Positions 45,751 through 54,309 of a stretch of 64,000 bases of DNA are shown in pieces. The notes beneath the pieces were generated by a model. That model worked only from the letters and a program-made list of their open reading frames with translations. It ran no database searches and was not told the DNA's origin. A program made the translations under genes and the position numbers. The stretch's first letter is position 1. Every line of letters begins with the position of its first letter. The stretch covers positions 310,001 to 374,000 of the forward strand of contig JAFZOK010000018.1 in the NCBI GenBank assembly GCA_017550655.1. Direction: 5' to 3'. The DNA is from Bacteroidales bacterium (GTDB taxonomy: Bacteria; Bacteroidota; Bacteroidia; Bacteroidales; UBA932).

Positions 45751-46949
45751 TTCTCCGCCTTTAGTATGTCTATCGGGTTATTGTTGTCAAGTATAACGTG
45801 CATTGGTTCCGCCAGCTTCATTCCCAGGGAATTTGCTATTTGAATAAAATCATCCTTACTGCCAGCCGCAACAAGGTTGGAAGTCACGCTGTTGAATACT
45901 ATGCAGCCTCCTGGAGCAAGATGAGAGTGTACCTTACGCATAATCCCTTCCAGATGCCCGCCGTGCCCGCCTATGAAAGTGGCATCGCAGGTTTCATCTA
46001 TCTCAGTTTCAAGAAAATCACCGATATGGTATTCAATGCCCGGAGTAGAGAATTTCCTTGAATTGCTCTCCATAAGATCCTTGCCTTCCGGCCTTATTTC
46101 AAAAGCCTTAATGTCCAGATGCGGAAAGGCCAGCCTTGCCTCGATGCTGATGCTGCCGGTGCAGAAGCCAATATCCCAAAATGTCTTCCTTCTGTAAAGT
46201 TCAAGTGCCTGGAGAGTCAGAAGCCTTACCGGCATCTTGGTAATCATCTTCTGCCGTCCGTCCAGAAGATCGAACTCGCTTTCCGGAATCCCGAACCGCC
46301 TTGCGGGAGCATTGTCTTGTATTGTAAGTATCAGACAATTAGGGTTGGAGAAAGTTGCTTTTGAGGCGTCTTCTATACTCAGCGATGATATCTGCTCGCT
46401 TTCCGGATTTCCGAGGTGCTCGCCGATATGCATACTGTAGAAAGTGAAGCCGTAGTCCTTCATCCTGCGGGCAATCTCATCCGGAGTCTTCTTGCGGTCT
46501 GTAAGCAGTCCTATCTTTTCCCTGTGCTCAATCAGGGCATTGTCAAATTCCTTCCACGGCCGTCCGGTAAGGGATACGATGTGCATATCGTGATAAGGCA
46601 TCAGAAGCTTGTGGGCGAGAATCTGGAGAGAGTTGAAATAAGGATAGACTTTCATTGGAACATCCGGCATAACCCTTTGCAGAGTCGATGCAAAGCCAAA
46701 GAACAGAGGATCTCCTGAGGCAAAGACTATTATGTGGCAGTCTTCCTTGCGGTACTTTTCATAAACATCATCCAGCGGAACAGTTATGTCTATCCAAAGG
46801 CTGTCCCGGGGGAGCAGGCTCTCCACTATCTGGTGATGACGCTTTCCTCCTGAAAATACCCTTCCGCAAGAAATGGCATCCAGAGTCTCCCTGCTGAAAG
46901 AAGGCCTCGGATTGTCGCTCATCCCTATGACTGTGAAACTCAGTGCCAT
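45747..46949 (-). CDS. cbiET: Fused cobalt-precorrin-7 C5-methyltransferase (CbiE) and C15-methyltransferase/decarboxylase (CbiT)
   Basis: 400 residues. Residues 1-~200 are CbiE-type tetrapyrrole methyltransferase (VFASGDPLFFGF, SLTGRPWKEF). Residues ~205-400 are CbiT (KTFWDIGFCTGSISIEARL SAM site and GDFLETEIDETCDATFIGGHGG). Together they methylate C5 and C15 and decarboxylate the C12 side chain. CobL of the aerobic route is organised the same way. Its start overlaps the cbiH-C stop by one base, so translation is coupled. Cytoplasmic. Confidence 0.94.
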   Translation of the reverse strand: MALSFTVIGMSDNPRPSFSRETLDAISCGRVFSGGKRHHQIVESLLPRDSLWIDITVPLDDVYEKYRKEDCHIIVFASGDPLFFGFASTLQRVMPDVPMKVYPYFNSLQILAHKLLMPYHDMHIVSLTGRPWKEFDNALIEHREKIGLLTDRKKTPDEIARRMKDYGFTFYSMHIGEHLGNPESEQISSLSIEDASKATFSNPNCLILTIQDNAPARRFGIPESEFDLLDGRQKMITKMPVRLLTLQALELYRRKTFWDIGFCTGSISIEARLAFPHLDIKAFEIRPEGKDLMESNSRKFSTPGIEYHIGDFLETEIDETCDATFIGGHGGHLEGIMRKVHSHLAPGGCIVFNSVTSNLVAAGSKDDFIQIANSLGMKLAEPMHVILDNNNPIDILKAEK

Positions 46950-48352
46950 TACAGGTCCCTCCCCGGATTAAGGTTACGGGCATCGTCAAATGTCAGGACC
47001 GCGTTGCAGAGAGTTGCGGCAAGGTTGCTCCCGCCCTTTCTGCCCTTGACAATAATCTTTGGAATGTCCTTGAAAGGCAACAGCATGTGCTTGGATTCCT
47101 CCACGTGTACAAAGCCCACGGGAGCTGCAACAATTCCTGCAGGATGAGCCTTGCCCTGCCGGATCAGGTGGCATAGTTCCATAAGAGCCGTAGGAGCGTT
47201 TCCGAAAGCGAACAGTGCGTCAGGATGTTCCTCCACTGCCAGGCGTATTCCGGCCTGAGCCCTTGTAATGTTCTCTTGAGATGTCATTTGGGCGACTCTC
47301 GGATCCATCAGGTAGCACTTGGCCTCTATTCCAAGCCGTGAAAGTGCCCCCTTGCGGATTCCGGTTGCAGCCATAGTTACATCAGTGACAATTGTCTTGA
47401 GATCTCCCTTTGCCACCTTTTCATAGATCCTTTCCACTGCGTTCTCGTCCGTATAGAGAATCTTCTCCATCTCAAAGTCCGCCGTGGTATGTATGGCGTG
47501 AAGCAGAGCCCACTTATGCCCCAGAGGATAATCCGTTTGCCTGAGTTCAGAAGCAATTGTCCGGAAACTCTCGTTCATTATGTCCTGCCCGATTTTTCTT
47601 CCGGAAGTCTTCTCCTCAGAGTAATATCCCCTTGGAGTAATCATCTTTCCGCCGTCCAGATATGTCCTGGAATTGCCGATAATCAGCACAGTGAACATAT
47701 CCACATCCTCAGGATTAAGGGCGGAAAGCGTTGTTGTCCAGACCTTTTCATCTTCCCTTCCGGCCTGACGAACGCATCCCACAGGAGTATCGGCACTTCT
47801 TCCTTCCTCCAGAAATATCTCCACAAGGCGATAAAGCTGCCAGTAGCGTCCCTGGCTCTTCGGGTTATAGACAGCGGTAATGAAATCAGCCTGAGCAGCT
47901 GCCCTGATTCGCTTTTCAATCAGACTCCACGGAGTCATAAGGTCAGAAAGGGAAATCAGACAGAGATCGTGGCCTATTGGGGCTCCCAGCAAGGAGGCGG
48001 CTTTCTGGAACGCACTAATACCCGGAAGTGTCTCTATCTCCACATCAGCTCCGCTTACAGTCTTCATTTCCCAGAGCAACGGTGCCATACCGTATATTCC
48101 TGAGTCACCGCTGGATATGACGCACACATCCTTGCCTGACAGAGCCAGTTCCATAGCCTGTGCGGCACGGTCCCTTTCCTGGCGCATTCCGGTATCTATG
48201 CACTCGGCACCAGGCTTCAGATACTTCTCTATGAACCTGAAATAGTATTTGTAGCCCACAACCGCATCTGCCTTGGAAACAGCTTCTATGACTGCAGGAG
48301 TTATATCCTGCTGGCTTCCCGGACCTATGCCCGCAACAATGATCTTTCCCAT
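46949..48352 (-). CDS. cbiHC: Fused cobalt-precorrin-3 C17-methyltransferase (CbiH) and cobalt-precorrin-8 methylmutase (CbiC)
   Basis: 467 residues from the ATG at 48352. CbiH (1-~245): IIVAGIGPGSQQDITPAV, ISSGDSGIYGMA, TAVYNPKSQGR. CbiC (~255-467): ALLHAIHTTADFEM, VTDVTMAATGIRKG, FGNAPTALMEL, GFVHVEESK with the methylmutase His. The open frame continues upstream through a hairpin-repeat region, but that translation is repetitive and not CbiH-like, so it is excluded. First gene of the four-gene corrin-ring operon; its 377-nt upstream gap holds four hairpins and a branched inverted repeat. Confidence 0.94.
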   Translation of the reverse strand: MGKIIVAGIGPGSQQDITPAVIEAVSKADAVVGYKYYFRFIEKYLKPGAECIDTGMRQERDRAAQAMELALSGKDVCVISSGDSGIYGMAPLLWEMKTVSGADVEIETLPGISAFQKAASLLGAPIGHDLCLISLSDLMTPWSLIEKRIRAAAQADFITAVYNPKSQGRYWQLYRLVEIFLEEGRSADTPVGCVRQAGREDEKVWTTTLSALNPEDVDMFTVLIIGNSRTYLDGGKMITPRGYYSEEKTSGRKIGQDIMNESFRTIASELRQTDYPLGHKWALLHAIHTTADFEMEKILYTDENAVERIYEKVAKGDLKTIVTDVTMAATGIRKGALSRLGIEAKCYLMDPRVAQMTSQENITRAQAGIRLAVEEHPDALFAFGNAPTALMELCHLIRQGKAHPAGIVAAPVGFVHVEESKHMLLPFKDIPKIIVKGRKGGSNLAATLCNAVLTFDDARNLNPGRDL

Positions 48353-48405
48353 ATTCTTTGCAATGTAACACTTTTTACCGGAAGTCTGTCCTTTCACTAT
48401 ATACT

Positions 48406-48582
48406 GTTCCTGTCGTCCCGTTTTCTGTACCGACAGGAACATTTTCGGCCATTTTTGCTCCTGTCGTCCTACTTTTTGTGCCGACAGGAACACTTACCGC
48501 TCCTTCTGTCCTATTCTATGTGTCAGAAGGATCATTTCAGGGCATTTTTGCTCTCTCTGTCCCAATCTGTGTGTCAGAAGAA
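48406..48582 (-). repeat. Four tandem hairpins with covarying stems and a conserved 15-nt loop
   Basis: Four stem-loops lie in a row: 48407-48439, 48459-48489, 48501-48531 and 48552-48582. On the minus strand (cbi direction) the stems are TTCCTGTCG/CGACAGGAA in one, a similar stem in the next, TCCTTCTG/CAGAAGGA in the third and a weaker wobble stem in the fourth. Every loop is 15 nt, begins RYACA and ends GGA. Two of the three spacers share GCAAAAATG. Stem sequence changes on both sides keep pairing, which suggests the structure is selected. Location: leader of the corrin-ring operon. Confidence 0.75.
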
Positions 48583-48609
48583 TCACTAAGCAATATAAGT
48601 TGTACGCTT

Positions 48610-48728
48610 AAGAGCAGTCTGTCATATCCTATAGCCCTCGCTACGCTCGTCACGACCTGCCTGAAGTCAGGCCACCCATTCATGTGGCCATGGGCGGCCA
48701 CAGGCTCACGGATATGAAGACTGCTCTT
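48610..48728. repeat. 119-bp branched inverted repeat next to the second BtuB-like gene
   Basis: Outer arms AAGAGCAGTCT / AGACTGCTCTT plus TCATATCC / GGATATGA make a 19-bp stem with one bulged base. Inside are hairpins GCCTG-aagt-CAGGC (48659-48672 region) and GTGGCC-atgggc-GGCCAC (48684-48701), and the motif CTCGCTACGCTCG. It begins 1 nt beyond the stop codon of the upstream receptor gene. It may be a terminator or a palindromic intergenic element. It and the hairpin array account for most of the 377-nt gap. Confidence 0.7.
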
Positions 48729-48729
48729 C

Positions 48730-50784
48730 TTAGTCAAATAGTATTCTTAGGCCGGCAATTATCATACGGCCTGGAGAAAAGAGCGCATACTTCCTCAGCG
48801 ATGAATCCGGGCGGCTGTCCTTGCGGTCGAAAATGTTGTCCACCCCAAGGCTCGGCTCAATCACGAGCTTATCGCTGAGCCTGAATTTGTGGGTGGTATT
48901 GATATTCCAGAGTCCGTATCCCGGAGCGTTCTCGTAACCAGGATAATAAGTCTTGCTCTGGAGCCTTGCACTAAGCTGGATATTAAGGTCATACAATCCC
49001 CAGCTGTGGTGCCAGTCAGATGAAAGAGTCAGGGTGTTGCGCACGGAGCGCTCCAGGACAGACCACTCCTCCCCGCTCCTGGTCCTTGCGTAGTTCCACG
49101 CCCAGTTAAGGCCAAACTCCAGGTCTCTGGCAGCTATGGCGCTGATATTAAGGTTAAAACCCTGTACCCTACCCTTGTCGCTATTGGAGTACAGAGCGTA
49201 TTTTTCAAGTTTGGCGGCCTGTTCCTCAGTCATTTCCGGGAACATCGCCATCAGTTTTGCACGCATCGCATCATCTACCGCGATGTTATTCTTGATAATC
49301 ATTCCATCCACATAGTTCAGGAAACCGGTAGCCGAAACGGTAAGAAAGTCCGTGTGATATTCGGCATTGAGAGAGAAATAGTCTGAAGTTTCCGGTTTAA
49401 GATCCGTAGAACCGATGGAAATCTGGGGCTTGCCCCTGTAGAGGCTGAAATAGTTATAGTGGAGTTCATCCAGTCCCGGAGTGCGGAATCCCCGGCTGTA
49501 GGTAGCCCTGAAACGGAAATCCCCGGGAGAATACATCAAGGCGGCCTTAGGGGAGAAATTGCTTCCGAAATCCTGGTGGGCTGTGAGTCTTGCTCCGGCA
49601 GTAAGGCTCAGGCCCTTTACAATGGTCATCTCGTGCTGGAGATAAGCCGCGAATGTGTTTGCTCCGTTGTCAATGTTTCCGCTGGAAGACTCCAGTTCAT
49701 CTCTGCGAAAGTCTATTCCGGCAATGGAAGTGCTGGTTGGAGTCAAGTGCATAATACCCTGGAGATTCCCCGAATAAGCCTCCTGTTTCTTTGAACGGGT
49801 GTAATCCCCTTTTTGGTATGTCTTGCCGTCTACCCGGTACTCTCTGCCGTAGCGGTAGCGGTCTGCATCCAGATTAAGCTGGATCGAATAGTTCCTGTTG
49901 AACTTGTAGATTCCCCCGGCACTTGCCTTGGCTCCGCGATACCGCATTTCGTAATCGGTGCCACCGCTAACATCTTCCCTAGTGCGCGGACGGGAGGTAA
50001 TCTTGTCGTAATAGTCGAATCCGGCGTTCATCGCCAGGCTCTTGGAGGCTTTGAAAGACAGCCTCTCGGAGAAATTGTTAGCCCTGTATCCGGAGAAAAG
50101 AGGAGCGATTGTTCTCTGGAGGACAGTCTCCCCGTCTTTTGTCACTTCTTCATAGACGTTGTTGGAGAAGCTGTCTGCCCTGCTGTGGGAGAAGGAGGTG
50201 GCAGAGTTAACTCCCCCTTTTCCCACATTCAGGCTGGCAGACTGGACAAACCGGCCCTTTCCCGAGGCAGAGGTTTGGGATCGGGCGCTGACATTGTCCG
50301 TGGTGCGGTCATCGGTGATGATATTGATAACTCCACCGATAGCATCTGATCCGTAAAGGGATGAAGCGGCGCCGTCAAGAACCTCGATTCTCTTGACCCT
50401 TGAGAGGTCTATCCGGTCGAGATCCACATTGCCGGCCATATCGCCGATTATTCTCCTCCCGTTTACGAGTATAAGGGCATACTTGTTTCCCAATCCGTTA
50501 AGCCTCAGGAAGTTTCCCATAGAGGACGGAGTCATCTGGATCTGCGGAAGCATCTTTATCAGAGCGTCCTTCAGACTGGTGATTCCCTGCTCCCTGATAT
50601 GGGCTGCGGAAAGCACCCTCACCGGAGATGCCGTGCTTTTCAGCCTCTGGTGATGGCCGCTTCCCGTTACCACAATCGGATTCAGCTTGCTGGCCTTTGA
50701 TGTGTCAGAAGATGTATGTATCTGGCCGTAAGCTGCTGCCGAGCAAAACAGAACTATGGTAAACAGTATTGCCCTTACGTTCAT
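48730..50784 (-). CDS. TonB-dependent receptor, BtuB-like (second copy)
   Basis: 684 residues. Signal peptide MNVRAILFTIVLFCSAAAYG, plug domain at ~30-150 (LNPIVVTGSGHHQRLKSTAS, LRLNGLGNKYALILVNGRR, LDGAASSLYGSDAIGGVINI), then a beta-barrel ending in GRMIIAGLRILFD. The YALILVNGRRI and SLYGSDAIGGVIN blocks match BtuB and related receptors. It follows an exported CbiK-like gene by 15 nt, so it is probably on the riboswitch-controlled transcript. The ligand is probably a corrinoid or another tetrapyrrole; it is diverged from the first receptor of the unit. Confidence 0.88.
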   Translation of the reverse strand: MNVRAILFTIVLFCSAAAYGQIHTSSDTSKASKLNPIVVTGSGHHQRLKSTASPVRVLSAAHIREQGITSLKDALIKMLPQIQMTPSSMGNFLRLNGLGNKYALILVNGRRIIGDMAGNVDLDRIDLSRVKRIEVLDGAASSLYGSDAIGGVINIITDDRTTDNVSARSQTSASGKGRFVQSASLNVGKGGVNSATSFSHSRADSFSNNVYEEVTKDGETVLQRTIAPLFSGYRANNFSERLSFKASKSLAMNAGFDYYDKITSRPRTREDVSGGTDYEMRYRGAKASAGGIYKFNRNYSIQLNLDADRYRYGREYRVDGKTYQKGDYTRSKKQEAYSGNLQGIMHLTPTSTSIAGIDFRRDELESSSGNIDNGANTFAAYLQHEMTIVKGLSLTAGARLTAHQDFGSNFSPKAALMYSPGDFRFRATYSRGFRTPGLDELHYNYFSLYRGKPQISIGSTDLKPETSDYFSLNAEYHTDFLTVSATGFLNYVDGMIIKNNIAVDDAMRAKLMAMFPEMTEEQAAKLEKYALYSNSDKGRVQGFNLNISAIAARDLEFGLNWAWNYARTRSGEEWSVLERSVRNTLTLSSDWHHSWGLYDLNIQLSARLQSKTYYPGYENAPGYGLWNINTTHKFRLSDKLVIEPSLGVDNIFDRKDSRPDSSLRKYALFSPGRMIIAGLRILFD

Positions 50785-50799
50785 AGATATCGTTTAATG

Positions 50800-51879
50800 T
50801 TATTCCGGATCCTTTGAGTGATAGTAATCCAGAGGCTCGCCGTTGATAGCGGCAGTTGTATGGTTCATCCAAACCTGACGAACTGTAGGGAGCTCGAGCA
50901 GACCCTTCACAATCTGGGTGTTGTTGTTGCAGGTGTAACCGTTGGCGGCAAAGTAGCACTTCCAGCTGGTATCCTCAACCTCGCCCTCCTCGTTAGGAGC
51001 GCCGTTCTCGTTGTCGTCACCAGCCATGTCGTTGTGGGCGTGGTCACCGGCAATAGACATCAGAGCAGTGCAGTAAACGGTACCGGAAGTGATGCCGGCT
51101 GCCTGCATTCTAGCCAGAACGTTGGTCTTGAAGTTCTCAGGCATATCAACAGTACCTACAAAATAGTTAGGGCTGTAGGTCTGGAGAGCTTCCTCAAGCT
51201 GAGTGTAACGGACATTTGCCTTGTAGGTGTCGTAAGAGTCAGGGTTACCGTGACCCATGAAAGCAACAACAGCGCTTGCAGCCTTGTCCTTGTAGATGTT
51301 GTCGAGAGCCTTTGCTACTGCATTTACATCTGCGTCTGCATCCTGAAGCAGCGGAACGCCGAGTTTCAGCTTAACTCTTGACAGGTAGCTGTCGTCGAGG
51401 TCTCCGTTGGAGTTGTTTGCAAAGTCCTTGATGTAGTTAATTACGCGGGTGTACTCCTCGCCAGGGATAACCTGAAGACTCTGGATAACAATCTCGGAGT
51501 ACTTTACGCCGTCCTGTGCAAAAGCGGTAAGCCAGAAAGGAGGAGCGTAGAAATTCCTTGGAGCTACGTTCTCGCCGGCAGCTGCACGGTTGATGCAGAT
51601 AGCGGAAGAGAATGACAGGAACACGTCATAGCTTGGGAAGGCGCTCTTGTAAGCGGCTACAGTAGCGTCAAATGCATCGTAAGCCTGCTGCCAGGTACTT
51701 CCGAAAGCAACAAGGAGAATAACCTTGTCGTGAGCCTTCTGGCTCTTTACGGTTGCATTCACAGCCTTCTGATAGGCATCGTAGTTTGATTCCGGATTAT
51801 CGTCCTTTGAACAGGAAGACAAACCGAGCAGCATGGCCAAAGCCATTACTGACATAATGATTTTAGTTTTCATCTTCAT
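50800..51879 (-). CDS. cbiK: CbiK-like sirohydrochlorin cobaltochelatase, exported lipoprotein (copy 1)
   Basis: 359 residues, ~90 longer than enteric CbiK. Lipoprotein signal with lipobox LSSC; the residues after the Cys (SKDDNPE) resemble the Bacteroidota surface-export signal (K/S followed by acidic residues). The chelatase fold is clear: VILLVAFGSTWQQAYDAF, AFMGHGNPDS with the first metal His, and IAGDHAHNDMAGDD with the second. Cobaltochelatases insert Co2+ into sirohydrochlorin; a lipid-anchored form must act outside the cytoplasm. It overlaps the btuB 3' end by 17 nt (or 11 nt from the second ATG). It may bind or process tetrapyrroles for the flanking receptors. Confidence 0.88.
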   Translation of the reverse strand: MKMKTKIIMSVMALAMLLGLSSCSKDDNPESNYDAYQKAVNATVKSQKAHDKVILLVAFGSTWQQAYDAFDATVAAYKSAFPSYDVFLSFSSAICINRAAAGENVAPRNFYAPPFWLTAFAQDGVKYSEIVIQSLQVIPGEEYTRVINYIKDFANNSNGDLDDSYLSRVKLKLGVPLLQDADADVNAVAKALDNIYKDKAASAVVAFMGHGNPDSYDTYKANVRYTQLEEALQTYSPNYFVGTVDMPENFKTNVLARMQAAGITSGTVYCTALMSIAGDHAHNDMAGDDNENGAPNEEGEVEDTSWKCYFAANGYTCNNNTQIVKGLLELPTVRQVWMNHTTAAINGEPLDYYHSKDPE

Positions 51880-53998
51880 TGAAATTTTGTGTCGATTTTA
51901 TCTTGTTGATAGTCTTTCTTCCGTTTGTAAATGTCAGTATCACACCGGCATAGAATGTTCTTCCAGGAGAGGTTGTTCCCAGATGCAGGCCGTGAGGCGT
52001 GCGGTCAACATAATCGAATATGTTGTCTATTCCGGCTTGGATACTGATCTTCAGATTTTTTATGCTTGTGAAATCGTGAGTTGTGGAAAGCCTCCAGAGC
52101 TGGTAGGCCTTGCCGTCTCCGTCTGTCTGGTAATAGCGCTTGGATGAAGCCCTTCCGTAAAGGCCGGCTCCAAACTGGTAATCCTTGGTGAAATTGTGTG
52201 TCCACAGCAGGGAGAAACTTCCCTTGTGGTGAGCCACGCCGTCTATCTTCACCCTTCTTAGTTTCTCGTGGTCAGTATCATACTGGTCCGCTTCGGTATC
52301 AATGTAGCTATAGCCGGCATTGAGCAGGAACTCACCGATTTTCCATCGCAGAGAAACATCCCCACCGTAAGTCTTGGCCTTGTCCATATTCTGGTACTGG
52401 CGTGTCTTTATCGGGTCAAACCTTGAGATAAGGTCTGCAGGAGCCTCATACGTAGGGATGGTTACAAGCGTTATCATGTTATCCAGCTTGTTGTAGTGTC
52501 CGCCGATTGTCAGCACCATACCGCCTGAAGAGTACTCTGCACTGGCAGAGAAATAGTTGCTGGATTGCGCCTTGAGGTTCTTGTTGCCGAGATACAGGTA
52601 AGTGCCCGTCATCTGCTTGACATACATATAGTAAAGCTCTTTAGGCACCGGAGTCTTGAATCCCTGGTTCCAGGAAGCCCTCAGCCTGAGGTCCTTCTCG
52701 GGAGCCCACATTACGGAAACCTTAGGAGTGGCCTTGAATCCGAACTGGTGGTTCTGCGTAGCCCTGAGTCCCACTGTAATGTTGAAGTTCTTTACGGGAT
52801 TGTATTCATCCTGAACATAAACGGCTGCTGTCCAGTCGTCTGCAGTCTTGCCTTCAACCCTGTTAGGGGCCTTGAGATAATCATAGCGGAATTCGGCTCC
52901 CCCGCTTAACCGGTTGGCGTAAGGCAGAGAAAACACCCCTTTGGCAGAGAGCAGGGTACGCTGCTGGTCGCTCTGGAGAGCCTCCTGTCCCGCTAGATAA
53001 GGATAATATGGATAGTATTTTGTCCCTTCACTCTTTTCATAATCCTCGACAAGTGTCTCCGATGTGAAGTGGTAATAATATGCGTGGCGGTTCCAGTCCG
53101 CGTCAAAACTGATGTAGTCGTTGCCCTGAAGTCCCCACTTTCCACCGATGGAAGCGGAAGCGTCCTGATATGCAAGGTCGTATGTAGTCACGTCATAGTG
53201 AGGATACTTGCCGGAAGGGCGGAAAATCCTCTTGCCGTATATGCTTCCCTGGGCATAATATTCGCCGATGCGGCCGCCATCGTACACCAGGCGCTCGGCC
53301 ACCTGCCAGTTTGTAAAACGGTTTCGGGTCTTGTTCCTGGAGTCGGTAATAGGATCTTCAACCGCAGTGGTATGCTCCACTGATGTATTCTGCCATCCGT
53401 CAGTATGCTGAAGCTGGAAGTTTGTGTAGCTGTTCCATCTTCCGCTGCGGATTCCGATTCCGTTGTGCTGGCGGATATCCCCGTAGCTTCCCACGCGGGT
53501 GGAATTCTCCAGGAAGAGCCCGTCATCGTGCTTTCTTGTGATGATATTTATCACTCCGGCAATGGCGTCACTACCGTAAAGAGCCGATGACGCGCCCTTT
53601 ACAATTTCTATCTTCTCAATGTTCTGTGGATCTATCAGCTGAAGGTCGTTGTCTCCTCCCTGGTCTCCATTAAGGCGCTTGCCGTCCACCAGAATCAGTA
53701 TGTAGGAATTTCCCAGGCCGTTCATCTGGATATGGCTTCCCATATCATCCTCGTTGAAATCGAAGCTCACGGCCAACTGGGAGAGAATATCCTGAAGACT
53801 GCTTCCGGAATAATTCTTTAGCTGGCTCCTGGTTATGACTTCCGTCTGCACAGGGGCATCCTTCAGGACATGGAGCGTACCAGTACCGGTAACCACAATT
53901 TCCTGAAGGTCATACTTCTTCAGCGTATCCTGAGCCATCGCGCCCTGCCAAACGCAAATAGCCAGGGCCAAAAGGCCTGACATCAATAATCTTTTCAT
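51863..53998 (-). CDS. btuB: TonB-dependent receptor, BtuB-like, under a cobalamin riboswitch
   Basis: 711 residues from the ATG at 53998 (MKRLLMSGLLALAICVWQGAMAQ signal); the frame runs further upstream through the riboswitch but that is not coding. Plug at ~25-140 (YDLQEIVVTGTGTLHVLK, IQMNGLGNSYILILVDGKR, GASSALYGSDAIAGVIN) and a barrel. After the last strand (YAGVILTFTN) there is an unusual ~17-residue polar tail. It imports cobalamin or other corrinoids across the outer membrane. First gene of the btuB - cbiK - receptor unit. Confidence 0.93.
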   Translation of the reverse strand: MKRLLMSGLLALAICVWQGAMAQDTLKKYDLQEIVVTGTGTLHVLKDAPVQTEVITRSQLKNYSGSSLQDILSQLAVSFDFNEDDMGSHIQMNGLGNSYILILVDGKRLNGDQGGDNDLQLIDPQNIEKIEIVKGASSALYGSDAIAGVINIITRKHDDGLFLENSTRVGSYGDIRQHNGIGIRSGRWNSYTNFQLQHTDGWQNTSVEHTTAVEDPITDSRNKTRNRFTNWQVAERLVYDGGRIGEYYAQGSIYGKRIFRPSGKYPHYDVTTYDLAYQDASASIGGKWGLQGNDYISFDADWNRHAYYYHFTSETLVEDYEKSEGTKYYPYYPYLAGQEALQSDQQRTLLSAKGVFSLPYANRLSGGAEFRYDYLKAPNRVEGKTADDWTAAVYVQDEYNPVKNFNITVGLRATQNHQFGFKATPKVSVMWAPEKDLRLRASWNQGFKTPVPKELYYMYVKQMTGTYLYLGNKNLKAQSSNYFSASAEYSSGGMVLTIGGHYNKLDNMITLVTIPTYEAPADLISRFDPIKTRQYQNMDKAKTYGGDVSLRWKIGEFLLNAGYSYIDTEADQYDTDHEKLRRVKIDGVAHHKGSFSLLWTHNFTKDYQFGAGLYGRASSKRYYQTDGDGKAYQLWRLSTTHDFTSIKNLKISIQAGIDNIFDYVDRTPHGLHLGTTSPGRTFYAGVILTFTNGRKTINKIKSTQNFNEDEN

Positions 53999-54059
53999 TG
54001 TGCAATATTTTCTCTGATCGCCGAGGCTCTTCTTCCTGAGAGGCGGCCACTCGAAACGA

Positions 54060-54226
54060 GGCAGGCAGGTCTTCTGACTCTTCCCATCTGTTACACCTTC
54101 CCGGAGAATTCCAGTGGCATTAAAGTAACAGACACAAGACGGGAAATACAGCTGCAGGTACAGTTCCGGCCTTTCACCGGATTCCCTTTCACCGGAATGA
54201 AAATCACGCCGGTTACCTGAATCACC
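54060..54226 (-). promoter_or_regulatory. Cobalamin (AdoCbl-type) riboswitch
   Basis: Minus-strand aptamer with the conserved parts in order: GGTGAAAGGGAATCCGGTG, the GCCACTGG core with CGGGAAGGTGT, and the B12 box AGTCAGAAGACCTGCC at ~54064-54079. It sits between a -7 box and the btuB start, about 60 nt before the ATG. When cobalamin is plentiful it should lower expression of btuB and the linked cbiK and second receptor. Confidence 0.94.
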
Positions 54227-54227
54227 G

Positions 54228-54235
54228 CAAATGTA
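54228..54235 (-). promoter_or_regulatory. btuB promoter (-7 element)
   Basis: Minus-strand TACATTTG with a TTG ~21 nt upstream; transcription would start at the 5' edge of the cobalamin aptamer. Confidence 0.65.
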
Positions 54236-54301
54236 ACAACTTTGTTTCTTAAAAGCAAATGTCAAAAAAACGCTTTTGGGATTAAATAAAAACATTCTCC
54301 C

Positions 54302-54309
54302 TAACTTTG
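54302..54309 (+). promoter_or_regulatory. Promoter of the late cobalamin operon (-7 element)
   Basis: Plus-strand TAACTTTG ends 9 nt before the cbiA ATG (54319), with TTTTG upstream. The mRNA would have almost no leader, so no riboswitch can fit on it. Confidence 0.6.

Noticed and set aside
48353-48493. The cbiH-C reading frame is open further upstream.
   Set aside because: The extra translation is just the hairpin repeats (recurring MFLS and GRQEQ words), not CbiH sequence. The family N terminus MGKIIVAGIGPG begins at 48352.
48406-48582. The repeat array looks at first like a short CRISPR.
   Set aside because: Units are degenerate and their stems change in a compensatory way, spacer segments are themselves similar, and there are no cas genes nearby.
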